From Apophysomyces variabilis (taxonomy: Eukaryota > Mucoromycota > Mucoromycetes > Mucorales > Mucoraceae), in contig MZZL01000095.1 of the NCBI GenBank assembly GCA_002749535.1, forward strand, positions 1,878 to 12,962: a DNA stretch of 11,085 nt. The letters are read 5' to 3'. Position 1 is the stretch's first letter; every line of letters starts with the position of its first letter. The notes under the pieces are model-generated. The model did not search any database and was not told where the DNA came from. It was given only the letters and a program-made list of their open reading frames with translations. The position numbers and the translations under genes were made by a program. Below, in pieces: positions 1 through 9,207 of this stretch.

Positions 1-63
1 ATGAGAGCAAATATTAGCATATAAATTAAAAGCTGTTTTTTTCTCATTCCACGAATACTATTG

Positions 64-1620
64 TTACAAGTCCTTCTCTTTCACCATGGCTCGTACTTTT
101 TCATGGTTGGCAACTTTGTCAACTCCATTTTGCTCTAGCCGTAATCTTTCATAAACCTTTTCTTGTTCACGAAGTAATTGCTATTTGATTCTTCTTAGTT
201 GCCATTGTAACCTTCTTTTTTCTACATACCTGAAGAAAGGCAAGTAGCTCAAAAACTTGCATCAGTTGTGCCCATTCTTCAAAAGTTATTGGTATGTCAG
301 CCCATCGCAACTCTTTATAGTGGTACTTTAAATCCTCCTGGACTCTCAATGACACCAAAGTGATCGTTCGCTTGATCACATGTACTCCAAGCATTCGCAC
401 TTTTAAAAACGTCTTAAATTTGCTTCCCAGATTGTTCTTCATATCGAGCTTCAGCATTGACGTCAGCATGTACAAGAATTTTTGACTGTCACCTATTAAC
501 ATATCAGACTTTGTTCACTTGTATTGATAGTCAGAGCATACCAATAGTATGAGGTATGTTTTCCTTCATGCCACCAGAAGAACATTCAACAATAACCCGC
601 TCATGATCAAAACAGCCAACTGACAAGGTATAACCAATGCCATCGACTAAGAGACGTCTTCCATTACTCCAAACGTCACTATCAACTGTTATAATCGCAG
701 GGCTGTTAATTTTTTTCTCAGCCCTACTCGCATGACAAACGATAAGTAAGATACTATGTATATAGCGCTTGATACTATACCACTCAAATGCCATCAAACC
801 TGTATGATCCGCTAGGATCTGAAAGATTGGCAAAACTCAGTCCACAAAAAACGTCCTTTCATGATTGGATATCAAGTTGTGTTTTCGGTAGCATTTTCCA
901 GCAAATTCAATCATGATTCGCTGTACTACCAAACAGAACTGCCTTTCCTCCTTTTTCAGCTGCTTTGATGCTTTTGGCCATGGGTAAGATATTATCTTGC
1001 TTGGCTTTTTAAACTTCAAGACCTTCTTTATTTGTATTACCACATGTTTGTACTGGGACAGCGCTGTTAAGTTCTCCTGATCCAGTTCATGCTGCAAAGC
1101 CACTGTACGCTCCTTGTTAGACAGACTGTCTAAACAGCATTCTGCTGCAATCACATAATCACTGCGCAACGCATTAACGTAAAACGCCTCAAACTTTGGC
1201 CAGTTCTTGACAGGCACGTCTCCTTCCAAGGTGTCTTCTGGTTTTCTTTTTCCAATAGCACTTTCAATGCTATCATTCTATCTGTTTACTTCATAAGAAC
1301 TTTTAACAAACAAACTTAGTAACTGATTTCTCACCATCTGAGATAGCATACAGAGAATATGACTCTGTAAATGGGTATCCATTTCTTTGGTTGTTGGGAA
1401 ATACATCATGCAACCTGGACAACTGTATTGCAACAAAACATCATCCTGTTATTGATTATGGTAAGTGCATGTCAATTTTATTCCTTGATAATTACATAGT
1501 TTCCTGCTTCATCCTTTTTAATATACTTGACACTAAGAATCATGTTAATTTACATTCTCAGATGCTGTTTACTACTTACTCGTCTGTGTCAAAGTAGCGT
1601 TTACACTTAGAAATAGACAT
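64..1620 (-). pseudogene. Five-exon C2H2 zinc-finger protein gene, interrupted by two stop codons
   Basis: Exons on the minus strand assemble as 1620-1580, 1532-1496, 1445-542, 492-230 and 180-64, start ATG at 1620 and stop TAA at 64-66. The four introns (47, 50, 49 and 49 nt; donors GTAAGT, GTAATT, GTATGC, GTATGT; acceptors all AG) each restore frame exactly, giving 453 residues. Residues 35-55 form a canonical C-x2-C-x12-H-x3-H zinc finger (CPGC...HLQSH). Around residues 294-313, LLVDGIGY followed by ERVIVECSSG loosely recalls a PD-(D/E)XK nuclease-like core (D294, E313); this is tentative. The C-terminal 38 residues are charged and probably helical. A TAG at 1278-1280 (residue 82) and a TGA at 837-839 (residue 229) break the frame; each is one C-to-T step from CAG or CGA. 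I recall similar proteins as expanded families in Mucoromycota, with no known function. It could still be expressed by readthrough or in intact alleles. Confidence 0.75.
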
Positions 1621-1694
1621 GAAAACACCTATGTCTTTAAGTTACACGATGATTGGCTTTATTTACTCTTTTTGATACCATGCATAATATTGAG

Positions 1695-2403
1695 ATGGCT
1701 TCTAAATTTAGGTCTGCCACTGAATACGTTTTTGCATTGATCGCATTGGAAAAGAATGCAAATAATTTGGGTCATTGCTGAAGCAGATCGAAAAGTTCAA
1801 AAAATGAAAAAGAGATGTTTACCCTCCTGACCACTTTTTGTCATTTGTTGTAGGTGACACTCATACAAACAATTAATACCCAAACAGTAACTTTAAATTA
1901 TACTCGCGCAAAAGAAATCATACAATTACTATTCAACTAACTTGCTTGCTATTTCGATCTGTTCACTATACAACAATTTCAATGAAAAAATACTCTCTGT
2001 AGACAAGGGATTTAAAAGTAATGTACATCACTTCTTTAGTAAATGAAAGCTTTTACTTCATTTGTTTAACACTACACACAAACTATAAACAGTTACACAA
2101 ACACTACTTTCTCATCCTGAAAATCCGATAGGCTACTGTTATCTGCAGACCTGTGAAGAAAGTTATGAAGCGCTTGATGGACTTATAAAGGAACTGATGC
2201 AAGTTAAAACATGTGTTTTCGTCATGGCGCTCCATTGAGACAACGTTTCTGTATAAATTTCAGTGAAAGTTGTCAAGAAAATAAACCTAAGAAGTTTGTT
2301 GCCTTTGTAGCAATGAACAAGGTCGCTGATCTTGTTCTTAGTCAACAGATAGAAGCTAAGGAGACAGTTACCATTACTAATAATGATATAAATACAATAT
2401 AAT
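1695..2403 (+). pseudogene. Decayed coding remnant, divergent from the zinc-finger gene
   Basis: An ATG at 1695 opens a 28-codon frame (MASKFRSATEYVFALIALEK...) that ends at a TGA (1779-1781) and then stays open in the same frame to about 1850. Further on, a CTGCAG acceptor-like site (2143-2148) precedes TCEESYEALDGLIKELMQVK, which shifts by one frame near 2208 into a segment containing RQRFCINFSESCQENKPKKF and ending at TAA 2401-2403. The amino-acid texture of both parts looks coding, but I cannot find a clean intron joining them; the roughly 290 bases between are AT-rich and noncoding. The start lies only 75 bases from the start of the opposite-strand zinc-finger gene, so the two would share an upstream region. 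The product is unrecognised. The two parts may also belong to different remnants. Confidence 0.35.
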
Positions 2404-2648
2404 CTTACTGACACCATCACATATAATCGATGTACATGTTTCAGTAAGGAAATTAATTCCTATTCTCACTCTGTAAGCATTAAACCTACTTATGCTGATG
2501 ACTACTTTTGTTATCTTCAGCTTATACAAAGATGAGCCCTGAAACTATTTGGACAAGTTAAAATCCTTTAGACATTTGTATCACTTAAACTCAAGCACAG
2601 CTGTCAGCATTGTTTTTTCATATATGAGAACAATCTCACCACTCTTTT
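2404..2648. other. Noncoding spacer
   Basis: I see no coding frame or RNA gene between the plus-strand remnant and the convergent glycosylase stop codon. It would contain the 3' ends of two converging transcripts. Confidence 0.5.
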
Positions 2649-3420
2649 TTATTCATGGTTCTGTAACAACTGTGTCATTTCCCTATAAAACCTATGTAGA
2701 TGTTTTTCATGACTTGAATGTTTAGATGACAAGATTGATTCTATTACCTTAGTTTGTCCTCCCTCTGGTATGCAGCCCCTCGTGCACTGGTACTTGGCAT
2801 GATGAAGACTTGGCTTGCTCCTTGCCCTCCACGCCAATGGATAACTTCTTGCTGCAGACCAAACTGTACCCGGGACTGGTGCATAAAGAACTGGTATGCT
2901 TGTCGATTTGTAAAGCATACCATGATAGGCCGGAAAGTTTCAATCCTATGCCACAAACTAGCAACACCAGCGTCCTTCTCCTGCTGGGAGAGTTGTTCTG
3001 CCCGACATGTTGGTCTACTGCAAAGGTTTGTAAGACCAATTCCAAATTCTTGTGGCAAAGATTGATCATCCTGTGGTCTTAACTGACGATCCACTAGACC
3101 TATAAAATTGAGCCTTCATTTATTCATCCACTCAACATATTATTATCCTCCCCTCTCTTCTCCCTTTTTCCTTCTTTACCACTTCTATTAAGGCACTACC
3201 AGAAATGGTTTCGTGGTCCACTGTAATAGTGACCCAATTGGTCACTTTGCAAGTCAGGGTTCAATCCAACAAAAAGGATGCGAAGGTGATAGTCAATTAG
3301 ATCACGCAGCATGTTAAGACAAAGAACAATGAGAAAGATGATGAAAAATGGACAAAACATGGTTTTCTAACCTAATAGTTTGTACAGTCACTCACTTTTA
3401 GCATTCTTCTTTTTTTTTTC
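2649..3420 (-). pseudogene. Mug/TDG-family G/T(U) mismatch DNA glycosylase, interrupted
   Basis: Family members flip and excise thymine or uracil from G:T and G:U mismatches, starting base-excision repair in the nucleus. Three exons are clear: about 3315-3180, 3099-2748 and 2691-2649, with introns of 80 nt (GTAAAG...ATAG) and 56 nt (GTAATA...ATAG) that restore frame exactly; the gene stops at TAA 2649-2651. In order the protein shows RILFVGLNPD (family GINPG motif, catalytic Asn kept, final Gly now Asp), HYYSGPRNHFW, LVDRQLRPQ, FGIGLTNLCSRPT, and the second conserved motif MPSTSARG, then a terminal FYRE helix. A TAG at 3196-3198 follows FW in the nearly invariant FW-x-CL, where Lys or Gln is expected. 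The 5' end is unresolved: a lysine-rich stretch (3400-3420) followed by a GTGAGT donor probably belongs to an earlier exon, but no AG acceptor is present before 3315, which may be a second lesion. The family is certain; the functional state is probably dead. Confidence 0.88.
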
Positions 3421-3940
3421 AAATATTCTGATCATCAAAATATAGTATATTGTATCTAGTGAGTCTAGCTAAACTCTTTTTTTTTTCATTAAGCTAATCA
3501 GTCTACAAAAATTCACTGCATCTATCCATGCTATTTCTCTTTGTATGGTGTTGTGGAAAACGCGTCTCATTTAACAGTTTCTCCTTACTTCCTACTCTTG
3601 AAGCAGTAACACCTTGTCTGTTTCAAACCCCTTTGTTCCAGTATTCAGATGCTTTCCCCATTAGGTATTGTTCTGTCCTATGCGCACAGACTCCTTTGCC
3701 CAACATTTAGTTCTCTGCTTCATACTGGACATCATACATACACTTGTTCTTTCCTTCATGATACCAAACTATCATCATAACATATAGGATAGAGAGAATG
3801 TCTTGTCCCTTCCTGCTATGAATCTATACATCCTATCTGATAGTTGGAGAACAAGTACCCAGTTCTTACTGTTTTCCGTTTGTTTAAAACAAAGCAAAGG
3901 CTTGTATATGATCTTCTGAATCAATTTAATACATTGCTAC
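3421..3940. other. Noncoding or unresolved spacer upstream of the glycosylase gene
   Basis: No convincing exon is seen. It contains T-rich tracts (3411-3419, 3477-3486). On the minus strand a frame from an ATG at 3708 stays mostly open to about 3425, broken by TGA and two TAGs. It might be a decayed 5' part of the glycosylase gene, but no family motif supports that. Confidence 0.35.
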
Positions 3941-5192
3941 TCATGGTAAGATTTGTCTAAAAAAGTTAGTAGGAACGCTTGATTAGAATGCTGGCAAAAG
4001 CTCATTATATCGTATACACAATAACAATATATCTCTATTTCTTGCCTACATAAAATCACTTGTCAATTGGATATGTCTACTTTTATCTATAGCAGTAGTT
4101 TCACTTACATTTCTGAGAAAGACATTATCTGCTACTTCAGGCAGATACACCAACCAGGGAAACCACATTCCTGCATACATTTTATATAATCGATCTCCTT
4201 GTTGACATAGCCTTCTCAACATGCTGTTCATCACTCCAAATTCTAAGCAAATAAGATTAGATACTGTATCTTTTGATAAGCACCAACTCTTTATTTATCT
4301 TTTGCCAAACACTAAACTCTTTCTAACGCATACATATTGGCATAAGTTGCTGAATCTGACAGCAGACTAACATTCCAAGCCAGTAAGTTGTTAATGGCAG
4401 CATTGACCATGTTATCTCTGTTGTGATCACACAATTGCTGAAACATAATGGCAATGTGATCATACATCTGCTCTATATTCAACTGATCTACTCTATCCTG
4501 TATAAAGGGTAGACCAAATTGGCCATGCTGCCTTTCAGTTTGGCAATGAATTATTGACACTCAATTATAGATCAACTGTTTTATTCTTTCTATATCACTA
4601 GTCATATGCTCTAAAACTTTCAAAATGCACATATTCACCATATCAAAGATTTATTATCCTAGCTATAATCTTCAGTAGCCTACTTGTTCCTAGCTTAAAC
4701 CCTTAAAAATCTAAATAAATACTATCTAAAAAAGAAAACATTAGTCTCTATTATAAGTTATGCTTTTTTGTAAGTGCTTTACTATCAAGGAAAATAATGA
4801 CAGTGTTTGCATCCACATTAATCGCATCTGACAGTTGTGATCTAGAGGTTGCATCTGTCAAGTTGCTAACTTGCTTTAGATCCATACTTGCTGACAATTG
4901 ATTACTATCACTAGTAATTAGTTCCTCTTCTCTTTCTTCTACAATTTCCTCCATTTGCTCCTCTATTGTTGTTTCTGTTCCTTCATCTGTTCTCTGTATA
5001 GGTTTACTGCTAACAGGAGCACTATCTTACAGTTCTTAATATATAACCTATGTCAATTACTTAGCTATGACTTTTTGTCCATTAGTCTTTCTTACCTTTA
5101 CTATGACTACTATGCTTGATTGCTTGGCCTTGCATTTTCTTACCAACTTTTTTAGCATGCTTTATAGCTTTTCTATCTAAATCAGATTGCAT
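3941..5192 (-). pseudogene. Unrecognised multi-exon gene, degraded
   Basis: Exon 1 (5192-5096) starts with ATG and encodes a basic stretch (KHAKKVGKKMQGQAIKHSS). Its GTAAGA donor joins through a 70-nt intron to exon 2 (5025-4783), which is acidic (EEQMEEIVEEREEE) then Ser/Asn-rich. A 57-nt intron (GTAAAG...polypyrimidine-TTTTTTAG) leads to exon 3 from 4725. This reads KIIARIINL and YGEYVHFESFRAYD, with TAA 4703-4705, TGA 4643-4645 and TAG 4598-4600 in frame, then shifts frame into 4597-4312 (contains GLPFIQDRVDQLNIEQMYDH), interrupted by TGA 4561-4563. A later block (4294-4109) has a strong GTAAGT donor and a 63-nt intron to 4045. From there it ends either at TAA 3983-3985, or, through a TACTAAC branch site and acceptor at 3957, at TGA 3941-3943. 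The junction near 4312-4245 is unresolved. The function is unknown; the basic-then-acidic N-terminus suggests a nuclear protein, by inference only. Confidence 0.5.
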
Positions 5193-6919
5193 TGTTAAAT
5201 ATTTGACCAGATAACAAGCATAAAAAAAAGGATTTATTTCCTTATACCTTATATTCTAATCTCCACAACTTATACTAAAACTTCTACATTAGCTGGTTCA
5301 GTTGCAGGCAAGCTCTATACCTATTTATTATTTTGTTGAACAACTAAATACAAAGAATTATCCTAGGAGTTTTCCATATCCTCTAATACTGTGATTCTAA
5401 TGTTATTCAAAATATGTTGTATCAATTCAAGTGCTTAGAATAGATCTAAAATTGTAATGAGTCATTTATATATATATGTCTGTTATTACCATCATAGATC
5501 TTTAAGATGAGGAATTCTTTTAGTGTAAATTTTGTAATTGCTATATCTATCTTATTAGTAAGATTAACAAGTACTTTTAATTCAATAAACTCCCACTATT
5601 GTTTTCTTGGTTGGCCATGTTAAAACATATTTTAGTTGTAGTTCTTAAGACTAATATTCTATAAAAGAATAATGGCCCTGAAGAAGTGACCCACAGTGGC
5701 AGTGCTTTAAAATGTCAGGTACTAACTTTCTATGTAACCTTTATACTAAACTCTCATCACTGCAGTAGAGTAGGTATTTTATCTACATTTTACCTCTGGG
5801 TAATACATAACGTTTTACTCACTTTCCTATAGAGAGAGCAATCTTTAGTATTGTTTAGTCTTTTCTTTCCCAAAAGAAAAAAACTAACAAATATAAAAAT
5901 ATAAGTAATATGACAGTATATGTGTAATTCCTAGGAACTGTGTTAATATTTATATCATGTGCTTTTAATATAGTTTTTTTTCTTTTTTATGGGGTTATTC
6001 ACATTTTCTTTTTATTATCCTTTTTTTTCACAAACTTTTTCCTTTGCTTTTTTTCACTTTATAGTATTTTCAGTATTTCTTTATTAGCAAACTCACTTTT
6101 ATAATATTAATGATATATCATCTTAATGATATACATCCTTGACTTAAAAGCATATTCTTTACTGGTAAGCTTTTATCTTCATTTGACAGCACCTCATTCT
6201 TTTTTTTCTTTTGATAGCTGATATAATTACAATGTTATAGAAAAGCTTATTTCTTACTTTTAACTAAGATATTTTGATTGATTGACTTAAATGTAACTAA
6301 TTTTAACTTTTTATTTATTCTATAGAGTAGCTTTTCTTTTCTTTAAAAAATATAAAAACAGAGAAACATAACATATATTTTAATAGTACAGATTTTTTTT
6401 ACATTATAATTTAATTATTTACCAAGATAATCTTTTGTAAGCCTATATATAATGTTGCTGTTTGTTATTGCTATGCCATATGTTTTACTAATTATTATTT
6501 TTTAAATTTTATGCTTCTTTAGCCTTTAGTAATTAGGTAAGATTATATAGATCCAATTATAAAGTTAGATACCTGTTTATACATTATATTATATATTTTC
6601 AATAAAATAAAAATATTTGTTTTCTTTATATATAAGGCTAAAAAGTGTTGTTATATATAATAAAGAAGTATATTTTATTGGCTAAAATAATGAATATAAT
6701 AAAAAGAACATCCAATTGAAAAGATTAAATAAGAATCATTAGCTCTAATAGCATGTATTATTATAAACAAGTTAATCTAATAAAAGAGCTTAAAGAAAAG
6801 AATATAGTCAAATAGAATTCTAATGTTAGTTGTTAAATATATACAATTTAGTCCAATAGTATTAATGTAATTATATCTGACATATACTGTTTTATTCAAT
6901 TAATAACAGTATAAAAGAT
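5193..6919. other. Long AT-rich gene-free block
   Basis: Roughly 1.7 kb of very AT-rich sequence with many stops in all frames, T-rich runs (for example 5974-5988 and 6020-6053) and TATATA tracts. I found no coding exon, RNA gene or tandem array in it. It separates the gene-bearing left part from the retroelement-telomere part. Confidence 0.6.
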
Positions 6920-7062
6920 GGGTAAAACATAGGTAAAATGTGGGTAAAAGGTATATTTCACCTACTTCTCAAAAGTTTTACCTACTGGGTAAAATGTGTG
7001 AAAAATGTGAGTAAAATATAGATAATATTTGATGTTTTATCCAGATTTTACCCAGGGTAAAA
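6920..7062. repeat. 11-bp-periodic GGGTAAAATGT array in both orientations
   Basis: Units like GGGTAAAATGT start at 6920, 6931 and 6942, then at 6987, 6998 and 7009, exactly 11 bases apart within each triplet. Inverted copies TTTTACCT (6977), TTTTATCC (7035) and TTTTACCC (7046) lie between or after them, the last two again 11 apart. The array ends in a near-palindrome, TTTTACCC-A-GGGTAAAA (7046-7062). The mixed orientation suggests a foldback or the terminal inverted repeat of a small nonautonomous element; a protein-binding array is the alternative. Confidence 0.75.
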
Positions 7063-7357
7063 CGTCCTTTAAACTGCAGTGTATTTCTTTTTTAATATAT
7101 ATACTATATATTAGTAAGTTTGTTCATTCTCTGCCAAGTTTATATAACAAACTGCTTGACTACTATTACTTATATAGAAATAAAATATCTTTATCTTTTT
7201 ATTTTAGTAGAGTGAAAATGTCTTGCTCTATAAATTATTTTATATACTATTGTTGGCTTATTCACACTGGAGACCAGATACTGAATGATAATCTCATAAA
7301 CAGAAAAAGCAATTTATTCATTCAATAGTTGAGATAATATAAGCTCAAAAGTCTAGA
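7063..7357. other. AT-rich spacer between 11-bp array and LTR-type sequence
   Basis: A 99-codon frame at 7029-7328 begins inside the repeat array. It is rich in Tyr, Ser, Leu and Ile, as expected by chance in AT-rich DNA, and shows no domain, so I do not call it a gene. Confidence 0.45.
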
Positions 7358-7377
7358 TCATGTCATATCTGACATGA
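7358..7377. repeat. 8-bp inverted repeat TCATGTCA-TATC-TGACATGA
   Basis: Perfect 8-bp arms around a 4-base spacer. It overlaps the TGTCATATC at 7361 that I take as the possible left edge of an LTR, since LTRs usually open with TG. It could instead be an operator-like site. Confidence 0.6.
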
Positions 7378-7720
7378 TTACATCACTATATTCAGTAGAT
7401 AAAACATCAGGTCTAGACTGTCAGTGAACATATCGGCTATAATGCCTGTATAGATTAGGTTATACTAACATCTTTATAATCTATTTATCTGTTGCTGGGA
7501 CCCTAGTAGACACAGAATATCAAAAAATAGAAGATTAACGTGTCATTACTAATCATACAGATTTTACAAAAGATATTAGTAACTACCCCAACCTGCTTTT
7601 ACCTGCATGCATTTTTAAAGATATTTAAAGAGAACAGTCATTCATGAAATAAAGAACATCTTTTTCAGTCTCGCTTATTTTGAGCATTCTGTTATTTTCA
7701 TTTTATACATCAGATCAGAC
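7361..7720 (+). repeat. Probable LTR, copy 1 (outer)
   Basis: The right part (7641-7700) has AATAAA at 7648, AGTCTC at 7667 and ATTTT at 7677, in the same order and near-same spacing as two other copies at 7849/7866/7877 and 10206/10222/10233. AATAAA after a TATA-like tract (7613-7626) fits an LTR promoter and poly(A) signal. Left edge at TGT 7361 is a guess; the right edge is not defined. It may be a solo LTR of a second insertion or a duplicated part of one long 5' LTR. Confidence 0.45.
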
Positions 7721-7799
7721 CATATATATTTGTTTGTGTTGTATCTGCAAGTGATCAACAAAGATATTAAATGAAGCTTAGTTACATTCAGTGCTCTAA

Positions 7800-7905
7800 A
7801 TCCAATTTTACTAGTCAAGATATATAAAAGGGAGCAACTTATACTCTAAATAAAGGATATACCAAAGTCTCACAGTATTTTACTGTTCCCTTTTTCTGTT
7901 ACAAT
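7800..7905 (+). repeat. 5' LTR end (TATA, AATAAA, R/U5), copy 2
   Basis: TATATAAAAG (7821-7830) is followed by AATAAA (7849), AGTCTC (7866), ATTTT (7877) and a pyrimidine-rich CCCTTTTTC. This matches the segment beyond pol (10180-10262) block by block. It lies about 60-150 bases before the gag start, where the 5' LTR of a Ty3/gypsy element should end. LTR boundaries and the primer-binding site were not identified. Confidence 0.6.
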
Positions 7906-7953
7906 CCATACACATATTTTCTCAACTTCTACTCAAATATTTCATTTTTTACT

Positions 7954-9207
7954 GTGAACTCTTTCACTATGTCTGCCAACCATGAAGTCAACCATGCTAT
8001 CATTGTCACTTGTAATGAGGTAATGGTAAAAGCCAGCAATGAAAATGTTTGCCAAAACAGTGCCCCAACATTGAAGTATACTAACCTGGAGATGAAGTTG
8101 AAGCATGGCCTAGACCTTCTCAATAAGGCTGCCTAGAAAGCCAATGAGGTATACCTAAATGCCTTAACCTCTGATACCCCTCGCAAGGAGGTGGAAGCCC
8201 TCTTGGAGAAGCTCACAAGGGCTCAAACAACTGCTAAGAATTACCGGAAGGTATGTCATACAATGTACCCAGATAATCCAGCTTTCACAGATTATTTGGA
8301 AACTCAGAGCCACTCCACCAGTGAGTATAGAAAAGCTCCCTGTGCTGAATATGTGACAGTGCTGTAGAACCTTTCTGCTCTTTAGCTGGTTAGCCAGCAT
8401 AAGTGGAATAAGGATCAGAGTGTGCATACATCTGCCACCCAATTTATTCATGCTTTCAATCAGGAATTAGAAGCATATCATCTCAATCCCCATGTGAATT
8501 ATAAGCGGTTGCTTTCCTACTACTTGAGTTCTGTGCAACAAGCATTTCTTGAGACCTAAGTGGCAAAGTTGCAGGTGGAGCACCAGGTTATGGATTGGGC
8601 CACTTTAAGTAGAGTGTTAATTGAGAAATATGACACTCCCATTCTGAAATTCCATGCGTGGCACAGAATTATTCATGTGCAACAGGGAATCAATAAGGCT
8701 ATTGACGCCTATGTTGAGAAATTTCACTGTTGGTATATTGAGGCAGAAATGCCTGATAACTTACTGACAGTAGTCATCTTTATTTTGTCCCTGCAAACCT
8801 GTTATCAGGAAAAGGCTCAGAGCCTTATTATTTACAAAGCAGGTCCTAAATTGAATATTGACCTGGAAGGAGTTTGCAGCCTAGTACAAGCTCTCAAACT
8901 TGAAGAGGAGCTAACACTCCTGCAACAATAGCAACCAAAAAGACAAAACAATCATTTCAGAGGGTAAGGCCCAAAGAAATTTTTTAAACATAGATGGAGT
9001 TCTAGTAAGCCTATAAATTAGGCAAAGCTGTGTAATTTCAGCTGTGGAGAAATCTACATGTTCAGATACAATTGTAATAGCAAAAAACAGGGAAGAAACC
9101 CCTCTAACAGCAATAGCAACCTTGTGTCTCACACTGCCCATTACATATTTAACAGGGTGAATGAACCTATTCTCTCAGAGAACAAGGAAATTTATCAGAT
9201 GGAGTAA
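7954..9207 (+). pseudogene. Retrotransposon Gag (capsid) polyprotein, seven internal stops
   Basis: One continuous frame runs from ATG 7954 (a second ATG at 7969 is equally possible) to TAA 9205-9207, about 417 codons, with no frameshift but TAG at 8134, 8365, 8383, 8929 and 9019 and TAA at 8557 and 8965. The section WHRIIHVQQGINKAIDAYVE through AEMPDNLLTVVIFILSLQ fits the Retrotrans_gag capsid domain of Ty3/gypsy elements. Before it is a long, probably helical region. Near the end, C-x3-C-G-E...C (about 9031-9072) resembles a damaged CCHC zinc knuckle in which the His is lost. Gag would form the particle shell and bind element RNA. The product is dead unless stops are suppressed. Confidence 0.8.

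Noticed and set aside
531..833. Reading 531-833 and 167-502 as separate small genes
   Set aside because: A 49-nt GT-AG intron (541-493) and a second one (229-181) join them into one conserved-looking frame.
2754..3082. Two plus-strand open frames of 90-103 codons
   Set aside because: They lie antisense to the well-supported glycosylase exon and show no family motifs.
3258..3267. GGTTCAATCC, resembling a tRNA T-loop
   Set aside because: It is the complement of the glycosylase codons for the GLNP motif, and no acceptor stem or anticodon arm fits around it.
3528..3710. 60-codon plus-strand open frame
   Set aside because: No motif, no supporting splice signals, Cys/Phe-rich chance-like content.
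6920..7062. CRISPR array
   Set aside because: Repeats are 11 bp, mixed in orientation, without unique spacers, and the window is eukaryotic.
7029..7328. 99-codon plus-strand open frame
   Set aside because: Starts inside the 11-bp repeat array and has composition expected by chance in AT-rich DNA, with no domain.
8164..8451. Minus-strand open frame of 95 codons
   Set aside because: Shadow of gag on the opposite strand; gag has the recognisable capsid domain.
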